Assembly (NCBI GenBank): GCA_032716605.1
Contig: CM064551.1
Coordinates: 47,924,674-47,988,673, forward strand
DNA: 64,000 bases
From: Paralithodes platypus
Taxonomy: Eukaryota; Arthropoda; Malacostraca; Decapoda; Lithodidae
Direction of reading: 5' to 3'
A program made the translations under genes and the position numbers. This document shows positions 22,465 to 33,488 of the stretch, in pieces. The first letter of the stretch is position 1. Each line of letters starts with the position of its first letter. The notes beneath the pieces were generated by a model. That model searched no databases and was not told the origin of the DNA. It was given only the letters and a program-made list of their open reading frames with translations.

Positions 22465-22733
22465 GGAAGATGTGACGAGCATAATTATCGTGTCTTTCCC
22501 TACCCGACGTTCATCTAAAAAACGACGAGTTAGAGAGTCTAGTCTTTGTCTAACCCTTCGGATTTTAGTGATCAATTGTGAACACGGTATAACTAGTCAA
22601 CCTTTTCTCACTTTCTCCGACTATTAGAGTCTCGCTTGTTTTCGCATACCAGTCCTGACGGCGCATTCGCCCCCGTTTCAGGCGTAATTAAACAAGTAAA
22701 TTACGGACTCTGTAAGGCATAAGAGGATTTCAA

Positions 22734-22841
22734 GTCAGAGGCACAGGTTAGTTAATCAATGTCCTCTAGATTTCATTCCCACTTTTTCATGTCAGAGGCA
22801 CAGGTTAGTTAATCAATGACCTCTAGATTTCATTCCCACTT
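22734..22841. repeat. 57-bp tandem duplication
   Basis: Two direct copies starting gtcagaggcacaggttagtt and ending cattcccactt; they differ at one base in the core. Function unknown. Confidence 0.9.
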
Positions 22842-23884
22842 GAATGATGGAATCGAGGAAGGATACACAAATATATTTCGGTAATTTGTGATCGGTTGAA
22901 TGGGGGGGTGTTTTCACCCACGATAAAACTCTAGGGACATAGCCTGCCAGGGTTCACTATCTCCCGGTCAAAAATACCACGAACGGATGGGCGATCTAAG
23001 TCGCATCAGTCCCCGGGGTTTTAACCCTCCAGCACGGGCTACGCATTCTATAATATATCCCCGAAACCCGGGGGATTTGGCCAAAAAAACGTCTCGCCTA
23101 GGCTACCGTATCTTTGTTATTTTGACTGCTTCCGCATTCCCGCGCATCCCCAAGCGTAGATGTGTTTCGTATCTGTAGAATGGCATTGACTAGAGCTCTC
23201 TAAGTCAACTGGTTCAGTTGTGATGACGATTTCTGTGGAGAGAACTTTGTGGCGATATCAGCCATATTTCAATACTAAACAATAACACACAGCCACACAA
23301 GAACAAGCGACGCCTCTCCTTCTTGTGGTCGGAGATGCGCGGCGTCGGTCCAACCGGCTGTTGTTTACATGCGTCGGACGGACGGCTTTCAAAACAAGCT
23401 TACAGGCTTTCAAGCTGCCGGTGCCTCAGAGCCCTACCGGGTTCCTGGCCCTAGTTTGTTATGGGTGCCTCAGAGCCCTACCGGGTTTGAGGGGTTAAAG
23501 ATCGACTCATAGTAGCAGTACAATCGACCATCTGGGTTTTTACCCAGTGTTTTTCCTAAGCAATGAAATGTCTCAACAAATTCTCGACATAACATATGCC
23601 GTGCTTCACGGGCCACATGTCACTAAAGTCGGGAAATCAAAATATTTTCTTTTTCACGCTAGTTGTCGGGATCAGGAAACAGTATTGCGGCGAGACGGCA
23701 TATACCCGAAATGACCGCCGGATAAGCGGTCAGGTTAGATTCCTCCGGTAATTTTCCCACCTTACCCGATTCTGGGTGAGGCGGGCCACGGCCCAGGGGT
23801 GACGTGGGATCAGGAACTCCAGCAATTTGCGATAGATATTACATCCAATCCCTTGTCTCCAGTTCCCCCTTACCTTTGGATACC
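22842..23884. other. Unassigned region
   Basis: No coding signal. Contains a direct duplication of ggtgcctcagagccctaccg at about 23420 and 23465. Confidence 0.4.
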
Positions 23885-24430
23885 TTTGGATGTGTTCGCC
23901 GCTCCTCTAGCGGCACCAAGGAGCGCGACGCCCCTCGTTATGGGTGGTGATTTGGTGCAGTAGACTGTTTGAAGCGACAGCTCGCTCCCTTGCGAGGATG
24001 GGCTCGTCGGGCACTTTTTGCAGTTCGACATCTAGGGCTCTCTTGAAGTTGTCTAACGAGATGTCCCTCATGTCTCTTACTCGCCGTGGGAGTTTGTTGA
24101 AGAGACTTGGGCCTCTGTGTGATAACCAGCCCTCTCGCAGAGAGCCCATAGCACCCTTGTTATTCATCCGGGGGATTTCGCATTCCCAGCCTCTCCTATC
24201 ACTGAATTTCATGACTATCGGAGTATGTAGGTTTGGTGCTAAACCCTCTGTGATTTTCCATGTGTATATTATTAGGTAACGTTCTCGTCTACGTTCCAGT
24301 GAGTACAGATTCAGTGCTCTTAAACGCTCCCAATAGTGTAGATGTTTTATCGAACTTATATGCGAAGTGAAATTTCTTTGTACACTCTCTACGTCATTTA
24401 TTTCACCTGCTTTGTATGGGATGTTAATAC
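23885..24430 (-). mobile_element. LINE E copy 2, 3' fragment
   Basis: Minus-strand C-terminal LINE fragment, better preserved than E1: ALNLYSLERRRERYLIIYTW, then KITEGLAPNL, RRGWECEIPRMNNKGAM, LFNKLPRRVRDMRDISLDNF and VELQKVPDEP. The first part is the thumb/connection region that follows RT in CR1/L2/Jockey-like elements. It is 5'-truncated near 24430. It has no internal insertion, so it serves as the empty-site reference for the 198-bp insertion in E1. Confidence 0.82.
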
Positions 24431-24800
24431 GCTACAGTATTCAAGCCGCCCCCCCATTACCGAGTTTTGACTGGCTGAAACAACAACTGGGTGGAGTCCC
24501 TCTAGCTAGTTTGCTTTTAGCCCCTCAATTAGAAGCAGAGGATTTTCCCCTGCCCTTTATTGCTCCAGAACCCATGGATCTCCAAAGGGAATTCCTGGTA
24601 AGGGATAATGCCCATTAACGAATGCATGAGCTTCCTCTTCCCTAGGGATATAGCCCAGGCTATTGCCAAGCCCGTACCAAACCCCCCGCAACAGAAGCCT
24701 TATTTGAGGCAGTCAGGTCACGATAGCTACTCAGACTCGGCATGGCTCAGAGATTACCTAACAATGCTTTTTTATAGGATTGTGTTCTCTCCGGTCTTGA
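24431..24800 (+). pseudogene. Coding-like remnant, unidentified
   Basis: Two consecutive plus-strand frames look protein-like: FDWLKQQLGGVPLASLLLAP, then EAEDFPLPFIAPEPMDLQRE (to 24618), followed after a frame change by RDIAQAIAKPVPNPPQQKPY and SYSDSAWLRDYLTMLFY. Composition and Pro/Leu content resemble a gag or scaffold-like domain of a retroelement, but I do not recognise the family. No start codon or catalytic motif is visible. Confidence 0.35.
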
Positions 24801-26019
24801 CCACGTAGCCTTTCAATGATCAGCCTCAGAGAGATGTTAGGGTGACGCTTTATTTGAGTAAGGGACCCCGAATAGGTCTCCCTAAATGTTGTAACCACCA
24901 ATAGAGCTGCTGCCGGTGGACGTTTTTCAACGTCCCCCAGCCGCAAAATGTTAGTGTACTTTCATGACATTGTAGTAGCAGTCCTTTTCCTATCCTCCTA
25001 CGTCCTCCTCAGCCATGCTAGTGCACTGGGATCCGAGGCTGGATTCGGTGTTTTTTACCAGGGGTTGGCCGCGCCACCTTTCAAGTCTTCTGCACATCCG
25101 GACTGCGCCGGTACATGCAAGCGCACGCCAGAAACAGGCCGCGGGAAGCTAGGCTCCGCCTCACCCGGCGCTGACTAAGAAATGATAGAAGCTTCTGAAT
25201 GATGGTTGGGGTAAAAACACTAGTGGGCACGTGATCAACAGTCACAGGGGCATGCGAACACCGCTAACCCCGGGCCTGACACGCAAAGAAAAGGCTTCTT
25301 CCTTAAACAGCCAGTATCTTAAAGAAATTATAGTTTAAAAAGAAACGTCCGCCGGCAGTCGACTACCCTTATACCTTCGGTATGCCAGGTTACTGAAGAT
25401 TCGGCAGATATGTTTACTCTATGTTGGGGGTAGCTACGACTCGGTGTTTGTAACACAGAGTCAGGGTGCCCTACCATTACACTTGGAGGTTCCCCACGGA
25501 GTACCAAGTTTAGTTTCCGTTCTCCAGTTTACGTGCGACACAACACGAACAGTTGGTTGGTGCTTTCCATTTATGAAATTTTTGGCTTAACAAGCATTAC
25601 GCAGGCAATACCATGTCTTTTACTTCGCGATCTGGATGGGATCCCGGCGTCAGAAGGGATGATTTGTCCCGGCGGGAGGGCTCCCCCTACAAGTCTTACA
25701 GGGATTTTTTCCCTCTCTTTTATCATTCTCTACGCAATCGAGTTGTGTCCACGTAAAGGAGTGATCTATTTATTAGCTCAATTACCCGAGTCAAGGGCAG
25801 CTCATTAGCAGGTCCCTCTCTAATATAATTAACTTTGGGCCTGGAACGTTTTTAGTACATTCCCTTTTTTCTTGTGGTCGGCTCCTCCCCCCCCCTTTTT
25901 TCCCCAAATGTTATGTTAACCTAAGGCAGACGTGGTCGTTCTTTTCTTTCAATTAACTTTTCAAATTTTACGGTTAGTTCACCATTCTTAATGGTCTTTC
26001 TCAAGTTCTCCTGGAGCAA
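24801..26019. other. Unassigned region
   Basis: Non-repetitive, non-coding as far as I can see, with C-rich and G-rich patches. It separates two coding-like remnants on the same strand. Confidence 0.35.
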
Positions 26020-26274
26020 GTGGAGCAAGGAGACCTGGTTCAACAATACAGAGTGCCGGGGTATTCAGCCAATGAGTTTCATACTTACAGGATTCCCAGT
26101 GGGACTCCAGACAAGTTAACTCTGGTAGCAGTCCCCAAGAGTTATAGGACTCCCTCTGATCTTTTAACCTATATTTTGTCTGTAGCCACCAATAGCCTTA
26201 CGAACTTGTCAGTTCCCTCTTCTCTAACCCCTATCGTTAGGACAAAATCAATAAAGGGGGGGGGACTGGAGTCA
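26020..26274 (+). pseudogene. Coding-like remnant, unidentified, cut by LINE D2
   Basis: An 85-codon plus-strand stretch with protein-like composition: EQGDLVQQYRVPGYSANEFH, TYRIPSGTPDKLTLVAVPKS, LLTYILSVATNSLTNLSVPS. It is terminated by the D2 3' end. It may belong with the remnant at 24431-24800. Family unknown. Confidence 0.35.
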
Positions 26275-26571
26275 CTTACAGTTTCTTACAGTTTCATACA
26301 GTTTCTTACAGTAGATCCTCTGGAAAAGGGCAAACTAGGCCTGTGTATCCAGCTCAGTACCAGTACTTGCACTGCTGCGGTCGTTCACGGTGTTGGCGGC
26401 GGCGGTAGCAGACGCAACATTTTTACTATTCTGTATTTTTGCTTTATAATCAAACTTCAAATCTTGTCTTCCCCATGCTTTATCAAGATTACTTTCAAAC
26501 TCCCTTATTGATTCGGAATCGACTACATACTGGGGCAGTGCATTCCACTCGTTTACCACTCTATCACAAAA

Positions 26572-27460
26572 TTAGTTCTTTGCCTTTTCAAGCCTATTTC
26601 TTTCTTTGTAAATGTTCTTAGAGTGTCCTCTCGTTCTTGTTCCATCCCGCATCAAGAAGATACCTTCACACACATCCTCATCATACTTTCCTGACACTAT
26701 CTTAAAAGTCTCTATCATATCCCCTCTCTTTCTCCTATATGCCAGTGTCGGAAGCCCCAGTGTCCTCAACCTCTGCTCATAGCCCGCGTTCTTCAACGTT
26801 GGTACTAGCTTGCTAGCTCTCCTCTGCACTTTCTCCACTGCTTCTATATCCTTTACCATATATGGAGCCCACACCTGGTTCCCATATTCCAGGTGCGGCC
26901 TAACCAGCGCTGTATAGAGATTCCTGAAGATTTCTTCGTCAAGTGACACAAATGTCCGCCTTATCAGCCCTACAATTCTATTGGCTTTGTTTATCTTTTC
27001 CGCTAAATGTTCTGAGAAATTTAACTTATTGTCTATCACTACTCCTATATCCTTTTCTGCATTAACTTCCTCCAGCGCTTCATACATACTGTATCCTACC
27101 TTGTCTATCTTGCTTGTCCCAATCTGCATGTACTTGCATTTTTTTGGATGAAAAGCCATTAACCAATGCTCAGACCATCCCTTCATGCCCTCCACATCTC
27201 CTTGAAGCAAACCCACATCTTCCTTACTCCTCACTCTTCTATACAGCTTAGTGTCATCCGCATACAGGTATATCTCACTTCCATTACTTATAACTTCAGG
27301 TAAGTCGTTGATAAATATAACGAACAGTAGTGGTCCCAACACAGATCCCTGAGGTACCCCACTTGTAATTTCCCTCCACCCCGAGCCTATTCCATTCACC
27401 AGTACCCTCTGTCTCCGATCTTTCAGGAAGGCTTCTATCCATTTCACACATTTCTCCCCT
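26572..27460 (-). pseudogene. LINE D2 reverse transcriptase, palm to C-terminus
   Basis: A continuous frame from the MITE border to 26572 encodes [84 protein letters not shown] and RTRGHSKNIYKERNR. A TAA (where D3 continues into NSFCDR) ends it early; the final NEWNALPQYVVDS segment follows in 26559-26335. This is the cleanest D reading frame in the window, but the fingers region is missing because of the 5' truncation. Confidence 0.88.
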
Positions 27461-27463
27461 ATA

Positions 27464-27845
27464 CAGTAGGGTCTCACATAAAACGAGTATATGGTCGATA
27501 AATGAGGGCGTTTTATGCGATTTCGTTTTATGTGAACACAGCATTTTGGTGGCCCAATATCGTCTATGTTCACTGGAAGCGTAAATTTCCGTCAGGAGCG
27601 TACGATATTTCGTACGTTTTGTATGATATTTCGGCGTTCTATATGAAAGCGTACGATATTTTGTACGTTTTGCACGATATTTCGGCGCTCTATATGAAAA
27701 CTCCTCGGATTTGCCCCACTTTGGCGGCGGACTCGTTTTATGTGATCACATTCGTTCTGATCGAAAATTAAATATTAATATTTTAGGTCGGTCGTTTTAA
27801 TCGAGACTCGTTTTATGCGAACACGTTTTATGCGGGACCCTACTG
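27464..27845. mobile_element. pogo/Tigger-like MITE
   Basis: A 382-bp non-coding insertion in LINE D2 with TA duplications (27462-27463 and 27846-27847). Inverted termini: CAGTAGGGTCTCACATAAAA at the left; CAGTAGGGTCCCGCATAAAA when the right end is inverted. TA target and CAGTAGGGTC ends fit the pogo/Tigger branch of Tc1/mariner. Inside, a ~51-bp unit (gcgtacgatatttcgtacg...) is repeated in tandem (27597-27700). Confidence 0.88.
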
Positions 27846-28021
27846 TATTATAGCTTCTAACTTTCTCTATTAACCTTTTATGTGGGACCTTATCGAAGGC
27901 CTTCCTAAAATCGCAATATACAATCCCATTAATGTTTCAAATCTTACATATCCAGATTTTTTACATGTCCACGGCCACTCAAGGCTACCGGCCAGTTGGT
28001 TTCAAGGTTTTTTCATAATCC

Positions 28022-28360
28022 TCTTAAACGGGGTATCCCACTGTGCGACTTTTCGATGGCGAATGCCGTGCGACCATGTTTTTTTTTCTATGTCCCAAAA
28101 TTCGCGGCGAATAGGGTTTTTTCAGAAGCGAATGAAAGCGAAAAAGGCGAATTTCCTCGATTGCAGTGCGACGGAAGTACGACGGAAGTACGAATATGGC
28201 AAATTTTTTGGCGAAAATGACGAATGGTGTGCGACAATTGAGGGCGATTCATGGCGAAAGTGGCGAAAGACGATGGTGAAAATAGCGAATGCACGGCGAT
28301 TGTTGGACGATGTAATGAGATAAAACCGCGGAGGTTGTGCGACTTATGGCGAATATGGCG
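28022..28360. mobile_element. Left terminus of a GCGAA-rich DNA element
   Basis: Begins ttaaacggggtatcccactg and continues with tgcgacttttcgatggcgaa. The region 52620-53014 ends with the inverted counterpart (ttcgccatcgaaaaatcgca, then cagtgggataacccctttag). The interior is packed with ggcgaa/gtgcgac words, typical of subterminal transposase sites. A TTAA at 28023-28026 suggests a TTAA-duplicating superfamily such as Kolobok or piggyBac; the right side has ttag instead. Confidence 0.65.
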
Positions 28361-28362
28361 AA

Positions 28363-28518
28363 TGCCATGTGTGTGTGTGTGTGTGTGTTATAGTGTGTGT
28401 GTGTGTTTGTGTGTGTGAAAAGGCGAAATGTGGAAAAGCTGGACATTCTGTGTGTGTGTGTGTGTGTAATAATAATAATAATAATAAACGGTTTATTAAA
28501 GAATGGCAGCCTCATGAG

Positions 28519-28600
<82 letters not shown>
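28363..28600. repeat. Compound (GT)n / (AAT)n microsatellite
   Basis: GT blocks at about 28363-28427, 28449-28468 and 28520-28600, with (AAT)n at 28468-28488. The linking segment gaaaaggcgaaatgtggaaa (28417 on) recurs at 50163 and, diverged, at 50246. The last GT block is joined directly to the 3' end of LINE F1. Confidence 0.93.
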
Positions 28601-28603
<3 letters not shown>

Positions 28604-28639
28604 CACCTAATTGTAGTATACTGTACAGGATTTGAGCCC

Positions 28640-31600
28640 AAGCTCGTGTTGTCCTGTCTCTCTCTCTACATTTATCCAATTTGGCTTTAAAAGTTTGGAT
28701 ATTTCTTGCTCCCACCACCTCCCCATCCAACTTATTCCAACACTCAATGCTTCTATACGGGAAGCTGAACTTTCTTACATCAGACTTACACACAACTTTC
28801 CTCAACTTACATTCATGACCCCTGGTTCTACCCTCGTCCCTCACCACAAAATCTCCCTTGTCGATCTTCTCAAAACCTTTCACACACTTAAACATCATGA
28901 TCATGTCACCTCTCTGTCTCCTCTCCCTCAGCGTTGGCAGCTTTAGCCTCTCCAATCTCTCCTCATAAGGCAGGTCTCTAAGGCTAGCTATCATCTTAGT
29001 GGCAACTCTCTGAACTCTTTCCAGTTTTTTATTATGTTTTATAAGGTGTGGAGACCACACCACTGCTGCATACTCCAGTCTTGGTCGTATTATTGTCCCT
29101 ATTATTTTTGCTAACATCTCTTCATCTAAATAATTCAGAGCTATTCTCATATTAGTCAACACTGCATATATGTTTCACCAATTATTTTATTTATATGCTG
29201 TTCAGGTGACAAGCTGTCTGCCATAACTACCCCAAGGTCTTTTGCTTTCACAGCTTTACTAATTATTTCATCTCCTATTTTATATCCCCAAGAAGGTCTA
29301 TATTTACTTTTTCCCATCTCAAGAACCTGACACTTACTCGTGTTGAATTCCATTTTCCAAGTTTGACTCCACTCATATAACTTATCTAGGTCTCTCTGTA
29401 ATTCTTCACAACTACTCCTACTTGTAATATGCTTCATTAATTTTGCATCATCAGCAAACATAGATATATATGAGCCTATTCCCATTTGAAGGTCGTTGAT
29501 GAAAACCAAAAACATAATTGGGGCCAACACCGATCCTTGAGGCACTCCGCTTTTTACCCTTTTCCACGAGGAGAACTTTCCTTTTATTACTGTTCGCATT
29601 TCCCTCCCAATTAAATAGTTTTCCATCCACTTTAATAATACTCCCTCAACCCGCCCCACAGTCTTGAGCTTCCACAACAATCTCTTATGAGGCACCTTAT
29701 CAAATGCCTTCTTGAAATCTAAGTAGATACAATCTACCCACCCCTCCCTCCCTTGTACAATGTCAATTACCCTATCATAGTAACTCAACAAATTTGTGGT
29801 ACACGAATGACCTTTTCTGAACCCGAACTGCTTGCTTGAAATTATTTCCCTCTCCTCCAACATACCCACCCATCTTTTTCTAATAATCTTTTCACAAAGC
29901 TTGCATATAACACTCGTTAAGGATACCGGTCGATAATTTAGCGGGTCTTCTTCATTTCCACTTTTATATATTGGAGTTATATTTGCTTGTTTCCATTCTA
30001 AGGGAAGTTCCCCCTTGTTTAATGAGTGTTGAACAATATTAAAAATAGGTCTCACTAGTTGTTCAGAACATTCTCTTAATACCCATCCAGCAATGTTATC
30101 TGGGCCCATAGATTTTCTCACGTCCAATTCTTCCAACAATGATTTTAGTTCATCCTTGTTGACTTCTATCGACTCTAGTCCCTGTATCTCGTTCAATTCC
30201 ACCACAGGTTCTACATAGTCATCCTCCTCCACAAACACGGATGTTAATGTGTCATTCATAATTTCACACATACCCTGTGTCTTCATATAATTGACCCTCT
30301 ACCCTAAGCTTTGTTATTTTGTCCTTTATTTTTGTTTTGCCGTTGATATAACTATAGAACAATTTGGGTTCTTTATTACATTTGTTTACTATATCTTTTT
30401 CAAAGTTCTTTTTCTCCTCTCTTATAGTCTTGACATAGTTGTTTCTAGCATTCTTATACTCATTCCATTTTTCCTCAGTGTGTCTCCTTCTCACTTTATT
30501 CCATGCAGAGTCCTTTTTGTTCTGGGCAATGTGACATCGCATGTTAAACCACTCTTTCTCCTTAGCCAGCTTTCTATCCTTAAATGTTGGTACATATTTA
30601 TCTACCCCCTCCCTATAAATGTCTAGTAACATGGTGTATTTTACCTGAATATTCTGTTCTTGCTCAATAAATGACCAATCTATATTTGCAAAGTATCCTC
30701 GTAATGATTCATAATCCGCCTTACTATAATTTAGTCTATATTCCCTATGTTCCTCCTCTCTGCCTTCCAGAAATTCCACTGTCAATTCAAATTCAATCAC
30801 AGCATGATCACTTTTTCCCATGGGACTCAAATATGTTAGGTTCTTTATTTCTTGGGGGTCTTTGGTGAATAATAAGTCAAGTCTTGATGGTTCATCACCT
30901 CCTCTAAATCTTGTATTTTCCATAACGTGTTGTGTTAATAGATACCTCATTGTTAGTTCAAGAAATTTGCTACCCAAGTATTTTCATTTGAACCCGCATC
31001 CAAACATTCCCAATCCACCTCCCCGCAATTAAAGTCCCCTGCAAGAATAAGCCTATTTTTCCTTTTACAAATAATTTCTAACATACGCAAGGTTTCCAAA
31101 ATTAATTCATTATATTCATCGTTGCTCCAAGATTTAGTCTTAGGAGGTAAATACATTGATACAATGTCCAATTTTGACCTATCATTATCCTCAATTTCAA
31201 CTGCTACCACTTCAGCAATGGTATCACCAAGTTTTAATTCTTTAGCAGTAATTTTATTATCTACCATGATCAACACTCCTCCTCCTAGCTTTCCTAACCT
31301 GTCTCTTCTCCATGTACTGTATCCCGCACAACTAATTATATTCGTGTCTACCTCCTGGTTAAGCTTAGTTTCAGTCAAACATACTACCCCGGGCCTCTCT
31401 CTCTTTACATATTCGTCAAACTCAATCTTTTTGGAAATTAACCCATCAATATTTGTATACATGAACTTAGCGTTTCCAGTATTTTCCCTATTTTTCTCGT
31501 CCCTGCCCGTTCCTTTCTTTTTTGTACGTACCCCTCCCAATTTATTTCCTAGCTTGTCTCCTCTTCTCTTGTCTCCACCTGGACTGTTTCTCGCTCCGTT

Positions 31601-31765
31601 TCCACCTCCCCTCCCTTTGCCTCCACTTGGACTGTTTCTCTTTATATTTCCATCTCCCCTCTCTCTGCCTTCTCCTTCGTCACCCTCACCATCTCCCTTT
31701 CCCTCCCTACTTCGCCCCTTCGCTTTATATACCATTTCTTGAGTTTTCCCTCCCACACTCTCCAA
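28640..31765 (-). pseudogene. LINE F1 ORF2: endonuclease-reverse transcriptase, frameshifted
   Basis: Four frames. 31765-30953: MYTNIDGLISKKIEF, CLTETKLNQEV, GGGVLIM, LAGDFNCGEVDW (APE endonuclease). 30977-30264: RLDLLFTKDP, GKSDHAVIEFEL and the basic linker. 30286-29156: GPDNIAGWVL, NYRPVSLTSVICK, KQFGFRKGHSCTTN, YLDFKKAFDKVPHKRLL, SGVPQGSVLAPIMFLVFIND, MFADDAKL. 29162-28640: RPRLEYAAVVWSPHL, RVQRVATKMI, CWNKLDGEVV. The catalytic residues look intact; only frame breaks near 30960, 30275 and 29160 separate the pieces. Confidence 0.87.
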
Positions 31766-32611
31766 AAAAACTTCTTTTCGTCTTCTTTCGTCCTTTCTCC
31801 ATTCTTTTCATTTGCCTCGGTTTGCAATTCCTTTCTTATGTTTCGATCCTCAATACTCATGTCTTTTCTAATTGTAATTTTCTTAAACTTGCTGGTCAAG
31901 TTAAGTCTCCATGTTACGTTCATTATTGCATGCACTGTTACCCTAGACCTAAACTGCACTCTCATTGGCCTTGTGTTTCCCTTACTATATTTACCCATTC
32001 TCCTAACTTCTTCAATATCATCTCTCCAGTTGTTTCCTTCTTCATCGACATGCTTGATCAATGTTTTTACCTTATTAATTTCTTCCTTATCCCTAGCTTT
32101 CCTCTCAATAATGTGCTCCTCTATATTCATGCAGGACCTGTTCATTTCTCCTCATAGCTTTTACTACCACTGATTCTAAATCTTTATTTTCCCTTTCTGA
32201 TTGTTTCTTTTGTTCCTCCATGATTTCCTTCATTGCCACTTCCTTCACTCTTCCTCCTTCGTCATTAACCCATTTATTGTGTTTCTCCTTAATCTCCTCC
32301 ACATGTGTTTTCATTTCCTTGGTTTGCCCTTTGTATTCTTCAAGTTGCAATCTTAAAGCTTCATTTTCGTCCCGGAGTTGCCCCATATGAGTTTGAATTT
32401 CTTTTAGGCTAGCCCGACTCAAATCTTGTCCAGGCTCGATGTCCCCAGCCTGAGCACCACATATTGAACATATAGCCTCAATCTGTGAACTAACACTCAC
32501 CTTCCACTCCTGCATATCCTCCTTCCACCTTTTAATGTCATTCAGCTCACGTACAATTTTCCCTAAAATGCCCTCGGTCTCACCGACTTCAAATCCATCA
32601 AAGTCAGCCAT
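31642..32611 (-). pseudogene. LINE F1 ORF1: coiled-coil RNA-binding protein, frameshifted
   Basis: Starts with an AUG at 32611 (MADFDGFEVGETEG) followed by an acidic/heptad-rich region (EALRLQLEEYKGQTKEMKTH) that should form a coiled coil. After a frame shift near 32130 comes a basic region (RRMGKYSKG...VQFRSRVTVHAIM...ITIRKDMSIEDRNIRKELQT) that resembles the RRM-like nucleic-acid-binding part of LINE ORF1 proteins, then a Lys/Arg-rich tail. The same architecture is seen in the G-family ORF1 at 45572-46504. Confidence 0.78.
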
Positions 32612-32760
32612 ATTTGTTTACATCCACTCGCATTCACAATCGCTTGAATTATTTTTATCACTCGAAATATCCTCACTTGATTTTAATCTCAAAATTATTT
32701 TAATACTGCATTATAATACAGGACAACACAAAATATCCTTATACTCAATTTAGGTGAGTT

Positions 32761-33189
32761 TATTTGACGAGCGCTGTAAACAGCTTGCTAGATCAGCTGA
32801 TTTTCGGGAGCGTGGGTGCGGAGGTGTTGTCTCGTCGTGGTGGGGGGGGGATGGGGGGGGGGGATGTGGGTGGGTGGGTGGGTGGGTGTTACTCAGTTAC
32901 TTGTTCGTCAAGGGGAATCCACGCAATGCGAGCTAAGCTCATTATTATCGCGCCTCCTTAACTGGGAATGTATTGCGTGAAATGCATGTTAAGTGTTTTA
33001 TGTACTGTTGGAATGGCTGTGGATGTGTGTGTAGTCTGTATTTTAGCCAATTGGCGACATCGGAAACGAAGGCTTAGGGTGGATCTGTATGGTACCATTC
33101 TCACTATAGATGGTACCGTCTCGCCCGAAGGCTTAGGTAGCCATCAGCTTAGGTGAACCATATGATACCGATCTCGCCTTGTACCATTT
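32761..33189. other. G-rich stretch and unassigned sequence
   Basis: Contains a G-run with GGGT repeats (32843-32887) and no coding signal. The left part may be the F1 5' UTR. The word ccgaaggcttagg-type occurs twice (33066 and 33126). Confidence 0.45.
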
Positions 33190-33366
33190 TTGCCAACCCC
33201 AGATGGGACGTCACAACGTCGTCCACTTATTCCAGGTACCTATTTACAGCTAGGTGAACTGAGGCTAACACATGAAAGGAGACAAGCCCAATTTGTCTCC
33301 GCCCGGCCGGGGATTGAACCCCCGACCCCTCGTGTGTGAGACGAGAGCTCTACCTACTAGGCTGTG
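33190..33366 (-). mobile_element. tRNA-derived SINE (minus strand)
   Basis: The minus-strand head has TAGTAGGTAGAGC (A box) and GGGTTCAATCCCC (B box; plus positions about 33312-33324). The body is followed by the tail TTCACCTAGCTGTAAATAGG then TACCTGGAA, a tail widely seen in animal tRNA-SINEs. It sits inside the LINE cluster between F1 and G1. Confidence 0.82.
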
Positions 33367-33486
33367 TGTATTTACCTATTTGTATTTACCTATTTGTAGT
33401 ATACAGGAGTTGAGCTTTTTAGGCTCGTATTGTTCCGCTTCCTGGGTTACAATTATCTAACTTTGCCTTAAAAATATGAATGTTTG
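33367..33486 (-). mobile_element. F-type LINE, short 3' fragment
   Basis: About 120 bp matching the 3' UTR of the copy at 49865 (plus-strand tgtagtatacagga then tttaggctcgtattgt). 5'-truncated; 3' border with tttacctatttgta repeats. Confidence 0.75.
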
Positions 33487-33488
33487 TG

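Larger units (their letters stand above)
26275..27921 (-). mobile_element. LINE D copy 2, with nested pogo/Tigger-like MITE
   Basis: Minus-strand D-family LINE. The 3' end has three cagtttc(t/a)ta repeats. It is interrupted at 27464-27845 by a TA-flanked MITE and 5'-truncated at about 27921, within the segment encoding IEKVRSYN. It runs colinear with D1 and D3. Confidence 0.92.
28601..32760 (-). mobile_element. LINE F1, near full-length (CR1-type), (AC)n tail
   Basis: Minus-strand LINE of about 4.1 kb with 5' UTR, ORF1 and ORF2. The 3' end (plus-strand actcacctaattgtagtata) joins a GT microsatellite, meaning an (AC)n tail. The 5' UTR is probably right of 32611 up to 32760 or slightly beyond. 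Several frameshifts make it inactive. Related 3' fragments lie at 33367 and 49865. Confidence 0.9.

Noticed and set aside
28369..28690. Cys-Val and Thr-His repeat frames
   Set aside because: Created by the GT microsatellites; the Thr-His tail on the LINE F1 frame is read-through into its AC tail.
31122..32173. Long plus-strand frames rich in Leu, Pro, Ser and Phe opposite LINE F1
   Set aside because: Antisense shadows of the purine-rich F1 coding strand; the minus-strand frames carry the real motifs.
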